Shown: piece after piece, positions 33,649-40,676 of the stretch
Position numbering within the stretch: the stretch's first letter is position 1
Layout: each line of letters starts with the position of its first letter
From: an uncultured Collinsella sp.
Lineage (GTDB): Bacteria > Actinomycetota > Coriobacteriia > Coriobacteriales > Coriobacteriaceae
NCBI GenBank assembly: GCA_900541065.1
Contig: UQIE01000016.1
Coordinates: forward strand, 1 to 54,235
DNA: 54,235 nt
Direction: 5' to 3'
Program-made: the position numbers and the translations under genes
The notes under the pieces: model-generated
Databases searched by the model: none
The model's input: only the letters and a program-made list of their open reading frames with translations
Told to the model about the DNA's origin: nothing

Positions 33649-33775
33649 GGGTCCGGCATAGGTTAACTTTTCGCCGCGTCCTCGGACATGCAAGAAGCTC
33701 TCGCTGCGCACTTCGTGCGGCAGGAGCTTCTTGCGTCCTGCGGAGTGCGGCGAAAAGTTAACCTATGCCGGACCC
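33649..33775 (+). repeat. Family I structured intergenic element, copy 2
   Basis: A perfect 29-bp inverted repeat (33649-33677 with 33747-33775) encloses a 69-base core nearly identical to copy 1 (31131-31199). Orientation is the same as copy 1, so the two flank larA-larD as direct repeats. The sequence CTGCG follows both. Confidence 0.9.
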
Positions 33776-33930
33776 TGCGGGAATCCAGTTGTGTTCGAAC
33801 AAGCAACCAACATATATATCTGAATTTGGATGTGGTGGGCACTTTGTTGTTAGGCGCTTTGAGGTGCGAGTGACACTTTGGGGTGCGTGGCGGCCTGGGT
33901 TGGGGCGATGCTTTGGAATGAGCTTCTTAC

Positions 33931-34470
33931 TTAGGTGAAGAGGGGCTTTATGGCTGACAAGTAGTCTTTGGCTACGTCGGCCTTATCTGCTTGGAAGTTG
34001 TGCCAGGCCCACCATTGGACCATTCCTACGAAGCTTGAGGCTATGTGGTGTAGTAGGAAGCTGCGATCCATGGTGGCGGCGGGGCCGTTTGGGTCGTTGG
34101 GGACGGTTTCGGCTGCTCGGGCCATGATGGTCTTGCGGAGGCTGTCGGCGAAAACGCGTGAGCCTGCACCTGCTACCAGGGCTCGTACGCCTTGGCGACG
34201 TTCCCATAGGTTGTTGAGGATGTGCTCGACCTGCACGAGCGGGTCGTCGAGCGGTGAGCCATCGTCGTCGAGGGCGTGGGTGCAGATATCGCTTACAAGC
34301 TCGGCAAGTAGGTCATCTTTGCTCTTGAAGAGGCCGTAGAACGTGGCCCGACCTACGTGGGCGCGAGCGATGATGTCGCCGACGGTGATCTTGCCGTAAT
34401 CTTCCTCGCACAGGAGCTCGGAGAACGCCGCAACGATGGCGGCACGGCTTTTTGCCTTGCGGGCATCCAT
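33931..34470 (-). CDS. TetR/AcrR-family regulator in the lar cluster
   Basis: 179 aa. The N-terminal helix-turn-helix is clear (ITVGDIIARAHVGRATFYGLFKSKDDLLAE, in parts), with the family's YxxFxSKxxL ending; residues 60-179 form the ligand and dimer domain with a Trp-rich helix (VQWWAWHNF). The ATG at 34470 begins two bases after the larC stop, so it is the third gene of a larB-larC-tetR operon. Autoregulation through the 11-bp inverted repeat upstream of larB is the simplest model (inference). Lar systems in lactobacilli use a Crp-like LarR instead, so the regulator type is different here. Confidence 0.9.
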   Translation of the reverse strand: MDARKAKSRAAIVAAFSELLCEEDYGKITVGDIIARAHVGRATFYGLFKSKDDLLAELVSDICTHALDDDGSPLDDPLVQVEHILNNLWERRQGVRALVAGAGSRVFADSLRKTIMARAAETVPNDPNGPAATMDRSFLLHHIASSFVGMVQWWAWHNFQADKADVAKDYLSAIKPLFT

Positions 34471-34472
34471 GG

Positions 34473-35390
34473 CTATGCGTCCGCGTCAGCGAGCAGGCAG
34501 CGGAGCGTACCGGAACAACCCTCGTAGGGGCGCTTGCCAGCGCCGTAGCCGACGGCTTCGATGCGGTAGCGTGAGGGCAGCTGGTCGGACGTACGTAGCG
34601 CGGTGACGATGGCGGCGCCCGTCGGCGTCACGAGCTCGCCGGCGACCGGCGCGGGCGTGAGGGCGATATTGCCTGCTTGGCATAGGTTGACAACGGCGGG
34701 GACGGGAATGGGCATGAGACCGTGGGCGCAGCGGATGGTTCCGTGGCCCTCGGAGAGCGACTCGACAACGATGTCCTCAATGCCCAGGTCATCGAGGCAG
34801 ATGGCGACAGAGCAGACGTCGACGATGGAGTCGACGGCGCCCACTTCATGAAACAGGACGGTTTCGGGCGTTTTGCCGTGAGCCTTTGCCTCGGCAGCGG
34901 CGAGTACGGAAAAAATGGTGAGGGCGCGACGCTTGGCGCCATCGCTTAGCTGCGAGCCGTCGATGATGGCGGTGACGTCCGCCAAAGAACGGTGATGGTG
35001 GTGGTGGGCGTGATGATGGTCCTCGTGGCCATGACCGTGGGCCTCATGGTCATGATCGTGGCAGTGCTCGTGTTCGTGCTCGCCATGGTCATGATGGTGG
35101 TGCTCATGCTCGTGCGTGTGTTCGGTGGTTGCTTCGTTGCCGTAGAGCCAGGCCATATCGTGATCGTGGTTCTCGAGCTCCTCTGCAAGCTGGACGTCGA
35201 AATCGCAGGCGTCGATGCCATGCTTGTTTGCACGCGTAACGGCAATCTCAAAGCCGTCGACCGGCAGCGTAGCGAGCTGTTCGCGCAGGTGCTCCTCGCT
35301 GGCGCCCAGGTCGAGCAGGGCCGCGACGGTCATGTCGCCGCTGATGCCCGAGGTGCCGTCGATGATAAGCGTGTGCTGATGGTTGGACAT
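34473..35390 (-). CDS. larC: LarC, nickel insertase for the pincer cofactor (LarC1-like only)
   Basis: 305 aa. LarC inserts nickel into the pyridinium-dithiocarboxylate nucleotide in a CTP-dependent step. The N-terminal motif IIDGTSGISGDMTVAALLDLGA and later blocks (VLFHEVGAVDSIVD, CAHGLMPIPVPA, GELVTPTGAAI, GYGAGKR) are all present (in parts). Residues 91-133 hold 25 histidines, a nickel-binding stretch. The protein stops after CLLADADA. The LarC2 domain, which in lactobacilli is joined by frameshifting, is not present in any frame; the next gene is tetR, starting 2 bases later. It is second in the minus-strand operon, 10 bp after larB. Confidence 0.93.
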   Translation of the reverse strand: MSNHQHTLIIDGTSGISGDMTVAALLDLGASEEHLREQLATLPVDGFEIAVTRANKHGIDACDFDVQLAEELENHDHDMAWLYGNEATTEHTHEHEHHHHDHGEHEHEHCHDHDHEAHGHGHEDHHHAHHHHHRSLADVTAIIDGSQLSDGAKRRALTIFSVLAAAEAKAHGKTPETVLFHEVGAVDSIVDVCSVAICLDDLGIEDIVVESLSEGHGTIRCAHGLMPIPVPAVVNLCQAGNIALTPAPVAGELVTPTGAAIVTALRTSDQLPSRYRIEAVGYGAGKRPYEGCSGTLRCLLADADA

Positions 35391-35400
35391 GGAATGCTCC

Positions 35401-36183
35401 TTAACGGGCGCGGGGTGTGCCGGCGCTCAGATGATTGATAAGACTTGCCTGGTAGGCGGCACCAAAGCCGTTGTCGATATTGACGACCGAAACGCCGCTG
35501 GCGCAGGAGTTGAGCATGGCGAGCAGCGCGGCTACGCCACCAAAGCTCGCGCCGTAACCCACGCTGGTGGGAACGGCGATGACCGGACAGCTCACCAGGC
35601 CGCCGACAACGCTCGCCAGTGCGCCCTCCATGCCGGCGATGGCGATGACCACCTGCGCCCGGGCAAGTTCCTCGGCATGCGCGAGCAGACGGTGCAGGCC
35701 GGCGACACCCACGTCGTAGAGGCGGTCGACCTCGTTGCCATAGAACTCGGCCGTCAACGCGGCCTCCTCGGCGACGGGTAAGTCGCTCGTACCGGCGCAG
35801 GCGACGACGATGCGTCCATTGCCGGTAGGGGAGGGCTTGCCTCCTACGAGGGCGAGCTGTGCGTCCGGGACATATCCCAGGTCGATGCCGTTGTCGAGGA
35901 GTTCCGAGGTGCGGGCTGCCTTTTCGGCGTCCAGGCGCGTGACCAGGATGCGCTCCTGGCCGGCATCGTGCAGCGCTTCGATAATGGCGGCAATCTGCTC
36001 GGCGGTTTTACCGGCGCCGTAGACAACCTCGCCGGCTCCCTGGCGCACTCCGCGCGAAAGATCGAGCTGCGCAAAACCCAGATCGGCGGTTGGCGCCGTC
36101 TGGATGCGCGTGAGGGCGACTGCCGGGGCGACTGCTCCGTCGGCAACATCGCTCAGCAACTGCTCAAGATCTCGCTTATCCAT
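35401..36183 (-). CDS. larB: LarB, nicotinic acid adenine dinucleotide carboxylase/hydrolase
   Basis: 260 aa. LarB carries out the first step of pincer-cofactor synthesis, carboxylating and hydrolysing nicotinic acid adenine dinucleotide. The C-terminal two thirds resemble PurE-type AIR carboxylase: VACAGTSDLPVAEEAALTAEFYG, DVGVAGLHRLL, IAIAGMEGALASVVGGLV and PTSVGYGASFGG (in parts). ATG 36183 is chosen because GAAGGGAAC lies just upstream; the open frame to 36216 would cover that site. It is first in larB-larC-tetR. The third biosynthetic gene, larE (sulfur transferase), is not in the window. Confidence 0.93.
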   Translation of the reverse strand: MDKRDLEQLLSDVADGAVAPAVALTRIQTAPTADLGFAQLDLSRGVRQGAGEVVYGAGKTAEQIAAIIEALHDAGQERILVTRLDAEKAARTSELLDNGIDLGYVPDAQLALVGGKPSPTGNGRIVVACAGTSDLPVAEEAALTAEFYGNEVDRLYDVGVAGLHRLLAHAEELARAQVVIAIAGMEGALASVVGGLVSCPVIAVPTSVGYGASFGGVAALLAMLNSCASGVSVVNIDNGFGAAYQASLINHLSAGTPRAR

Positions 36184-36227
36184 ATATGTTCCCTTCGACG
36201 GCGCAAAGTCTAGCACTCAAAGGGTAT

Positions 36228-36261
36228 GTTTCCGAACACTAAGACAAAATTGTTCGGAAAC
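36228..36261 (-). promoter_or_regulatory. Inverted-repeat operator upstream of larB
   Basis: GTTTCCGAACA (36228-36238) and TGTTCGGAAAC (36251-36261) are perfect 11-bp arms 12 bp apart, 45 bp from the larB start. A TATAGT box on the minus strand overlaps the upstream arm. A TetR dimer or pair of dimers is a plausible ligand. Confidence 0.65.
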
Positions 36262-36297
36262 TATAGGACAGACTGATTCAATTGTTAGACGGATCGG

Positions 36298-36933
36298 CTA
36301 GTCGCGCAGGATGATGTCCATGGCGAGCATCAGGTTGCGCTCGTCGATGGCAAACGGGGCGGCTTCGCGCGTCTTGGGCTTGGCGCAAAACGCGATGCCC
36401 GTACCCGCGGCCTGAATCATGGGGATATCGTTGGCGCCGTCGCCGATTGCGACGGTGTGAGCCATGTCGACACCGCACTCAACCGCCCAATCCAGCAGCT
36501 GGATGAGCTTGGACTCCTTGGTCACAATGTCTGACGCTAGCTTGCCGGTGAGCTTGCCGTCCACGACCTCCAGGCGGTTAGCGAGGCAAAAGTCGATGCC
36601 CGCGGCGGCCACGATCTTGTCGGCGACCTCGTGAAAGCCGCCGCTTACCACGCCGACCTTCCAGCCCTTGCTGTGCGCCGAGCGCACAAGCTCCAGCGCG
36701 CCGGGGGTAAACGTCACGCGCTCAAAGGTGCGCTCGAATACGCTCTCGTCCAGGCCGGCAAGCAGCCCCACGCGCTCCTCGAGCGCTTGCTTAAAGTCTA
36801 GCTCGCCGCGCATGGCGCGCTCGGTGATCTGTGCCACCTGCTCGCCCACGCCGGCCTCTTCGCCCAACAGGTCGATGACCTCCTGGTTGATGAGCGTGGA
36901 GTCGATATCCATAACGATGAGGCGTGCAGTCAT
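36298..36933 (-). CDS. serB: Phosphoserine phosphatase
   Basis: 211-aa HAD-superfamily hydrolase that completes L-serine synthesis by dephosphorylating phosphoserine. HAD motifs: DIDSTLI at residues 8-14 (nucleophile and acid Asp), VSGGF (motif II Ser), a Lys in the KESKLIQL region (motif III) and GDGANDIPM (motif IV). The cap contains EVIDLLGEEAGV, typical of SerB. ATG 36933 is preceded by GGAAAGG; the longer frame to 36978 lacks a site. It is transcribed away from aspS and shares the intergenic region with it. Confidence 0.94.
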   Translation of the reverse strand: MTARLIVMDIDSTLINQEVIDLLGEEAGVGEQVAQITERAMRGELDFKQALEERVGLLAGLDESVFERTFERVTFTPGALELVRSAHSKGWKVGVVSGGFHEVADKIVAAAGIDFCLANRLEVVDGKLTGKLASDIVTKESKLIQLLDWAVECGVDMAHTVAIGDGANDIPMIQAAGTGIAFCAKPKTREAAPFAIDERNLMLAMDIILRD

Positions 36934-37189
36934 GGCGAGCCTTTCCGAGTGCGGTTGTATTGGGGCACATTGTCGCACGCCGCGCGCCTGGGCGACGGCC
37001 AGGCTGCGTCAAATGTTTCGTCTCCGTCAAGTCTTTGGGCAAGAGCTACTTTTTCGCGGCACATCGACGCGGGTGCGATAAGATAGAACGCCATGTCCGG
37101 CTGCGCGGTTTACGCAGGCTGGGCAAATCTGTACGACGCCGCCCGGAACGACACGGGGCGGCACAGATCCATAAAGGAGGATCACTGGT

Positions 37190-38977
37190 ATGAGCCAGAC
37201 CCGTCCCATCGATGAGCATTCTATGCACACCCGTACCTGCGGCGAGCTTCGCTTCGAGAACGTGGGCGAAGAGGTCACCCTCACCGGTTGGGTGAGCCGT
37301 CGCCGCGACCACGGCGGCCTTATCTTCTGCGACCTTCGCGACCGCGAGGGCATCACGCAGCTCACCTTCGACCCCGAGCACTCCGACGGCGACGCCTTTA
37401 AGATCGCCGAGACCATGCGTCCCGAGTGGCCCATCAAGATTCACGGCGTCGTGCGCGCCCGTGGCGAGGAGACCACCAACACCAAGCTCGCGACCGGCGA
37501 GATCGAGGTCCTGACCGACCACGCCGAGGTGCTCAACACGTCCGTCACCCCGCCGTTCCAGATCGAGGACGGCATCGAGACCAGCGAGGACACTCGCCTG
37601 CGCTATCGCTATCTGGACCTCCGCCGTCCCGAGATGATGGCCAACCTCAAGCTGCGCTCCGACTTCACCTTTGCCATTCGCGAGGCGCTGCACAACCGTG
37701 AGTTCATGGAAGTCGAGACGCCCTCCCTGTTTAAGTCCACGCCCGAGGGCGCCCGCGACTTCATCGTTCCCAGCCGTATTCAGCCGGGTAACTTCTACGC
37801 CCTGCCGCAGTCCCCGCAGCTCCTGAAGCAGCTGCTCATGGTCGGTGGCGTCGAGCGCTACTACCAGGTTGCCAAGTGCTTCCGCGACGAGGACCTGCGT
37901 GCCGACCGTCAGCCCGAGTTCACCCAGGTCGATATCGAGATGTCCTTCGTGGACCAGAACGACGTCATGAGCGCGCTCGAAGAGGTTCTTGCCGATGCCT
38001 TCGGTCGCATGGGTGTCGAGATGCCCACGCCGCTGCGTCGCATGAACTACTGGGAGGCCATGGACACCTATGGCTCCGACAAGCCCGATACCCGCTACGG
38101 CATGCACCTGGTCGACCTGACCGACATCTTTGCCAACTCCAAGTTCAAGGTCTTCGCGACCGCTGCGAACGAGGAGGGCTCTGTCGTCAAGGCCATCAAC
38201 GCCAAGGGCGCCGGTGCCTGGGCACGTGCCAAGATCGATAAGCTCGCCGGCGTGGCCTCCACGTTTGGCGCCAAGGGCCTGGCCTGGATCGCCTTCCGCG
38301 AGGACGGCTCCATCAACAGCCCCATCGTCAAGTTCTTCTCGGACGAGGAGATGGCGGCTCTGCGTGAGCGCATGGACGTCGAGCCCGGCGACCTTGTGAT
38401 GTTCGCCGCCGGTCCGCGCCTGCTCTCTGACGAGATCCTGGGCGGCATGCGCTCCCACATGGCCAACGCGCTCGAGGTCAAGCGCGAGGGTCACGATTTC
38501 CTGTGGGTCGTCAACTTCCCGCTGTTCCACTGGGATGAGGACCGCAAGGCTTACGCTGCCGAGCACCAGCCGTTCACCCTGCCGACCGAGACCGACATCG
38601 CCAAGATCGAGGCCGATCCGCTGGCAGCCGGTTCGTGCACCTACGACTTTGTCATGGACGGCTTTGAGGCCGGCGGCGGCGGTATGCGTATTCACAACGC
38701 CGAGATGCAGATGTCCATGCTCAAGCTCCTGGGCTTTACCGAGGAGCGCGCCGAGTCGCAGTTCGGCTTCCTCATGGAGGCCCTCAAGTTTGGTGCGCCC
38801 CCGATGGGCGGTTTCGCTCTGGGCCTGGACCGCGTGTGCATGCTGCTCACCGGTTCCGACTCCATCCGCGACGTCATGGCGTTCCCCAAGACGGCCAGCG
38901 GCTCCGACCTCATGTCGGGCGCCCCGAGTGCCGTTAGCGGCGCCCAGCTCAAGGACGTCAGCCTGCGCCTGATGTAG
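37190..38977 (+). CDS. aspS: Aspartyl-tRNA synthetase (bacterial type)
   Basis: 595-aa class II synthetase. The OB-fold anticodon domain comes first (VTLTGWVSRRRDHGGLIFCDLRDREG, in parts). Next come motif 1 around FMEVETPSLFKSTPEGARDF, motif 2 CFRDEDLRADRQPEFTQVD, the GAD insertion domain characteristic of bacterial AspRS, and motif 3 GFALGLDRVCMLL (all in parts). AAAGGAGG is 9 bases before the ATG. Whether it is discriminating or also charges tRNA-Asn depends on gatCAB elsewhere. It ends at a strong terminator followed by a hairpin array. Confidence 0.97.
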   Translation: MSQTRPIDEHSMHTRTCGELRFENVGEEVTLTGWVSRRRDHGGLIFCDLRDREGITQLTFDPEHSDGDAFKIAETMRPEWPIKIHGVVRARGEETTNTKLATGEIEVLTDHAEVLNTSVTPPFQIEDGIETSEDTRLRYRYLDLRRPEMMANLKLRSDFTFAIREALHNREFMEVETPSLFKSTPEGARDFIVPSRIQPGNFYALPQSPQLLKQLLMVGGVERYYQVAKCFRDEDLRADRQPEFTQVDIEMSFVDQNDVMSALEEVLADAFGRMGVEMPTPLRRMNYWEAMDTYGSDKPDTRYGMHLVDLTDIFANSKFKVFATAANEEGSVVKAINAKGAGAWARAKIDKLAGVASTFGAKGLAWIAFREDGSINSPIVKFFSDEEMAALRERMDVEPGDLVMFAAGPRLLSDEILGGMRSHMANALEVKREGHDFLWVVNFPLFHWDEDRKAYAAEHQPFTLPTETDIAKIEADPLAAGSCTYDFVMDGFEAGGGGMRIHNAEMQMSMLKLLGFTEERAESQFGFLMEALKFGAPPMGGFALGLDRVCMLLTGSDSIRDVMAFPKTASGSDLMSGAPSAVSGAQLKDVSLRLM

Positions 38978-39000
38978 GCGAGCGGCTACATATTGCCCGC

Positions 39001-39037
39001 AACGAGGGAAGGACGTGCGCCTTCCCTCGTTTTTTTA
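39001..39037 (+). terminator. Terminator of aspS
   Basis: AACGAGGGAAGG/CCTTCCCTCGTT 12-bp stem, 7-base loop and a run of seven T. Confidence 0.93.
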
Positions 39038-39108
39038 TACACCGAGATTGTGAGGGCATGGGATGACCGGGCGTCGCGGAAAGTGCATCCCGAAAACTGC
39101 ATCCAGAA

Positions 39109-39277
39109 CGGGTCGCGCTTTCCCAAAGGGGGTCCTCTGGGAAAGCGCGACCCAGAATTCGGCAAAATAATGGGGCACAGTTTCCGGTTGAGCTGTCTAA
39201 CGGAAACTGTGCCCCAGAATGAGCGCTCAAAACGGGATAGGCTTTCCGCAACAACTGTCTGGCGGAAAGCCCGGCCC
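39109..39277 (+). repeat. Array of three long hairpins between convergent aspS and the LacI-type gene
   Basis: H1: 39110-39125 with 39138-39153 (16 bp). H2: 39171-39186 with 39201-39216 (16 bp, perfect, 14-base loop). H3: 39240-39249 with 39262-39271 plus an outer GGG/CCC. Each stem carries TTTCC on the 5' arm and GGAAA on the 3' arm. H2 and H3 loops share CTGTCT, and CCCAGAAT follows H1 and H2. No T-runs. Confidence 0.8.
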
Positions 39278-39283
39278 AGTTTC

Positions 39284-40300
39284 CTACAGTGAGTCTCTCT
39301 GGATCAGCTGCATGTGCATCACGGAGGTGGTGGGCTCGGCACCCTTGATCATGTCGAGCGCAATGTTGGCGGCCATGTGGCCTTCTTCTCGCAGGGGCTG
39401 GCGGACGGTCGTGAGCGCGGGGACGCAGCGCGTCGCAATCTCGTGATCGTCGAAGCCGACGACAGAAACGTCCGCAGGAACGGATAGGCCTGCCTCGTTG
39501 AGTGCGGTGATGACGCCAGCCGCGATACGGTCCGATCCGCAGAGCACGCCATCGAAAGCAATCTCGCGCGCGAGGATCTGGTGCATGGCCTGATAGCCGT
39601 CTCCGTTGTTCCAGCCGGTATAGATAACGTTTGCGTCTGGGAGGTCTTCGCCCAAGACGGCACGGTAGCCGCGCAGGCGGTCGACAACAGCGGGGTTGTC
39701 TTGCGGTCCCAACACGGCGACGATATCTTTGCGCCCGCGTTCCTTCATGGCGAGTGCCGCAAAGTGTCCGCCCTCTTCGTCGTCAGAGTAGACCGTCGAG
39801 AACACATCGCGATAGGGGTGGCCCTCGAGCTGGCCGCACAACACGGTGGGTACGCCCAGCTCGCGCAGCACCTCGAGCAGCTCACTGCCCTTGTAGGGGG
39901 AGACGTCGATCACGGCGTCGAACGAGCGGCGCTCAAAGTGCTCGCGTGCGCGGTTGCGCTCATGCGTAGAAGACGCCTGTAAGATAACGGGCAGATAGGA
40001 CGACTCCGACAGTTCCTCGGTAATGCCGCTCAAAAACTCGCTATAGGTGGGGTCGCTGAAGAGTTCACTCAGGGGCTCGGTCACGAGCACGGCGATGATT
40101 TCCGTGCGCCCGACAGCGAGCGCTCGGCCACGAGCGTTGGGGACAAAATTGACTTCCTTGGCCGCCGCGCGGACGCGCCTTTTGGTTTCCTCGCTAATGC
40201 GGGGCGAATCGTTGAGAGCGCGCGATGCCGTGGAGCGCGACACGCCGGCAGCTGCGGCAACCTCGGCAAGCGTAGGTGCGGTGCGAACTGGTTGGGTCAT
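39284..40300 (-). CDS. LacI-family regulator of the ebg-like operon
   Basis: 338 aa. The N-terminal helix-turn-helix is a textbook LacI type (TLAEVAAAAGVSRSTASRALND, in parts) with the hinge helix NARGRALAVG, followed by a periplasmic-binding-protein-like sugar-sensing domain. It diverges from the beta-galactosidase gene across a 376-bp region with three AACCGGTT operator cores, the CG-centred palindrome typical of this family. It corresponds in position to EbgR of Escherichia coli. AGGAGA precedes the ATG. The likely inducer is a galactoside, inferred from context. Confidence 0.93.
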   Translation of the reverse strand: MTQPVRTAPTLAEVAAAAGVSRSTASRALNDSPRISEETKRRVRAAAKEVNFVPNARGRALAVGRTEIIAVLVTEPLSELFSDPTYSEFLSGITEELSESSYLPVILQASSTHERNRAREHFERRSFDAVIDVSPYKGSELLEVLRELGVPTVLCGQLEGHPYRDVFSTVYSDDEEGGHFAALAMKERGRKDIVAVLGPQDNPAVVDRLRGYRAVLGEDLPDANVIYTGWNNGDGYQAMHQILAREIAFDGVLCGSDRIAAGVITALNEAGLSVPADVSVVGFDDHEIATRCVPALTTVRQPLREEGHMAANIALDMIKGAEPTTSVMHMQLIQRDSL

Positions 40301-40541
40301 GGCGTCTCCTGGAGAATGCGGTCGATGTTGTCGCTGATACGGGCTGGTGCGGATACAGCTTACTATAGCGCGTCTGAACAGCGTTCATGATATCCGGTGA
40401 CCGGTGTCGTTTTGCAACCAAGCCGCAATCGAATACGTCTCGTATGGGTGAGATATCAGCGGGCGTGGCGGTTGCCTACGAGCTTAAGAACGATGTCTTG
40501 AGCTGAGTTTCGATACTCAGGGTGACATAAGTGTCGCGGTT

Positions 40542-40557
40542 GTACAACCGGTTGCAC
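40542..40557 (+). promoter_or_regulatory. LacI-type operator O1
   Basis: ACAACCGGTTGCAC with core AACCGGTT at 40546-40553. The same 14 bases recur exactly in O2 and O3. O1 lies upstream of the -35 box and may allow looping or act on the divergent regulator promoter. Confidence 0.85.
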
Positions 40558-40587
40558 CGTTAACCCGACCGAATCGACCGTTCAGCG

Positions 40588-40626
40588 GACAACCGGTTGC
40601 ACAGTTTTTTGCATCGCCCGTAAGAT
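40588..40626 (+). promoter_or_regulatory. ebgA promoter with operator O2
   Basis: TTGCAC (40597-40602) and TAAGAT (40621-40626), spaced 18 bp, form the likely promoter. Operator O2 (core 40591-40598) overlaps the -35 box. A repressor bound here would exclude RNA polymerase. Confidence 0.8.
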
Positions 40627-40629
40627 AAG

Positions 40630-40644
40630 GACAACCGGTTGCAC
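40630..40644 (+). promoter_or_regulatory. LacI-type operator O3
   Basis: GACAACCGGTTGCAC with core at 40633-40640 covers the predicted transcription start. Core-to-core distances are 45 bp (O1-O2) and 42 bp (O2-O3), about four helical turns each. Confidence 0.85.
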
Positions 40645-40676
40645 AAGAATCACTACGATGACGAAGGAGCATCACC

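Noticed and set aside
33925..34475. Frameshifted LarC2 domain after larC
   Set aside because: The sequence after the larC stop is fully occupied by a convincing TetR-family protein, and the other frames give no LarC2-like sequence.
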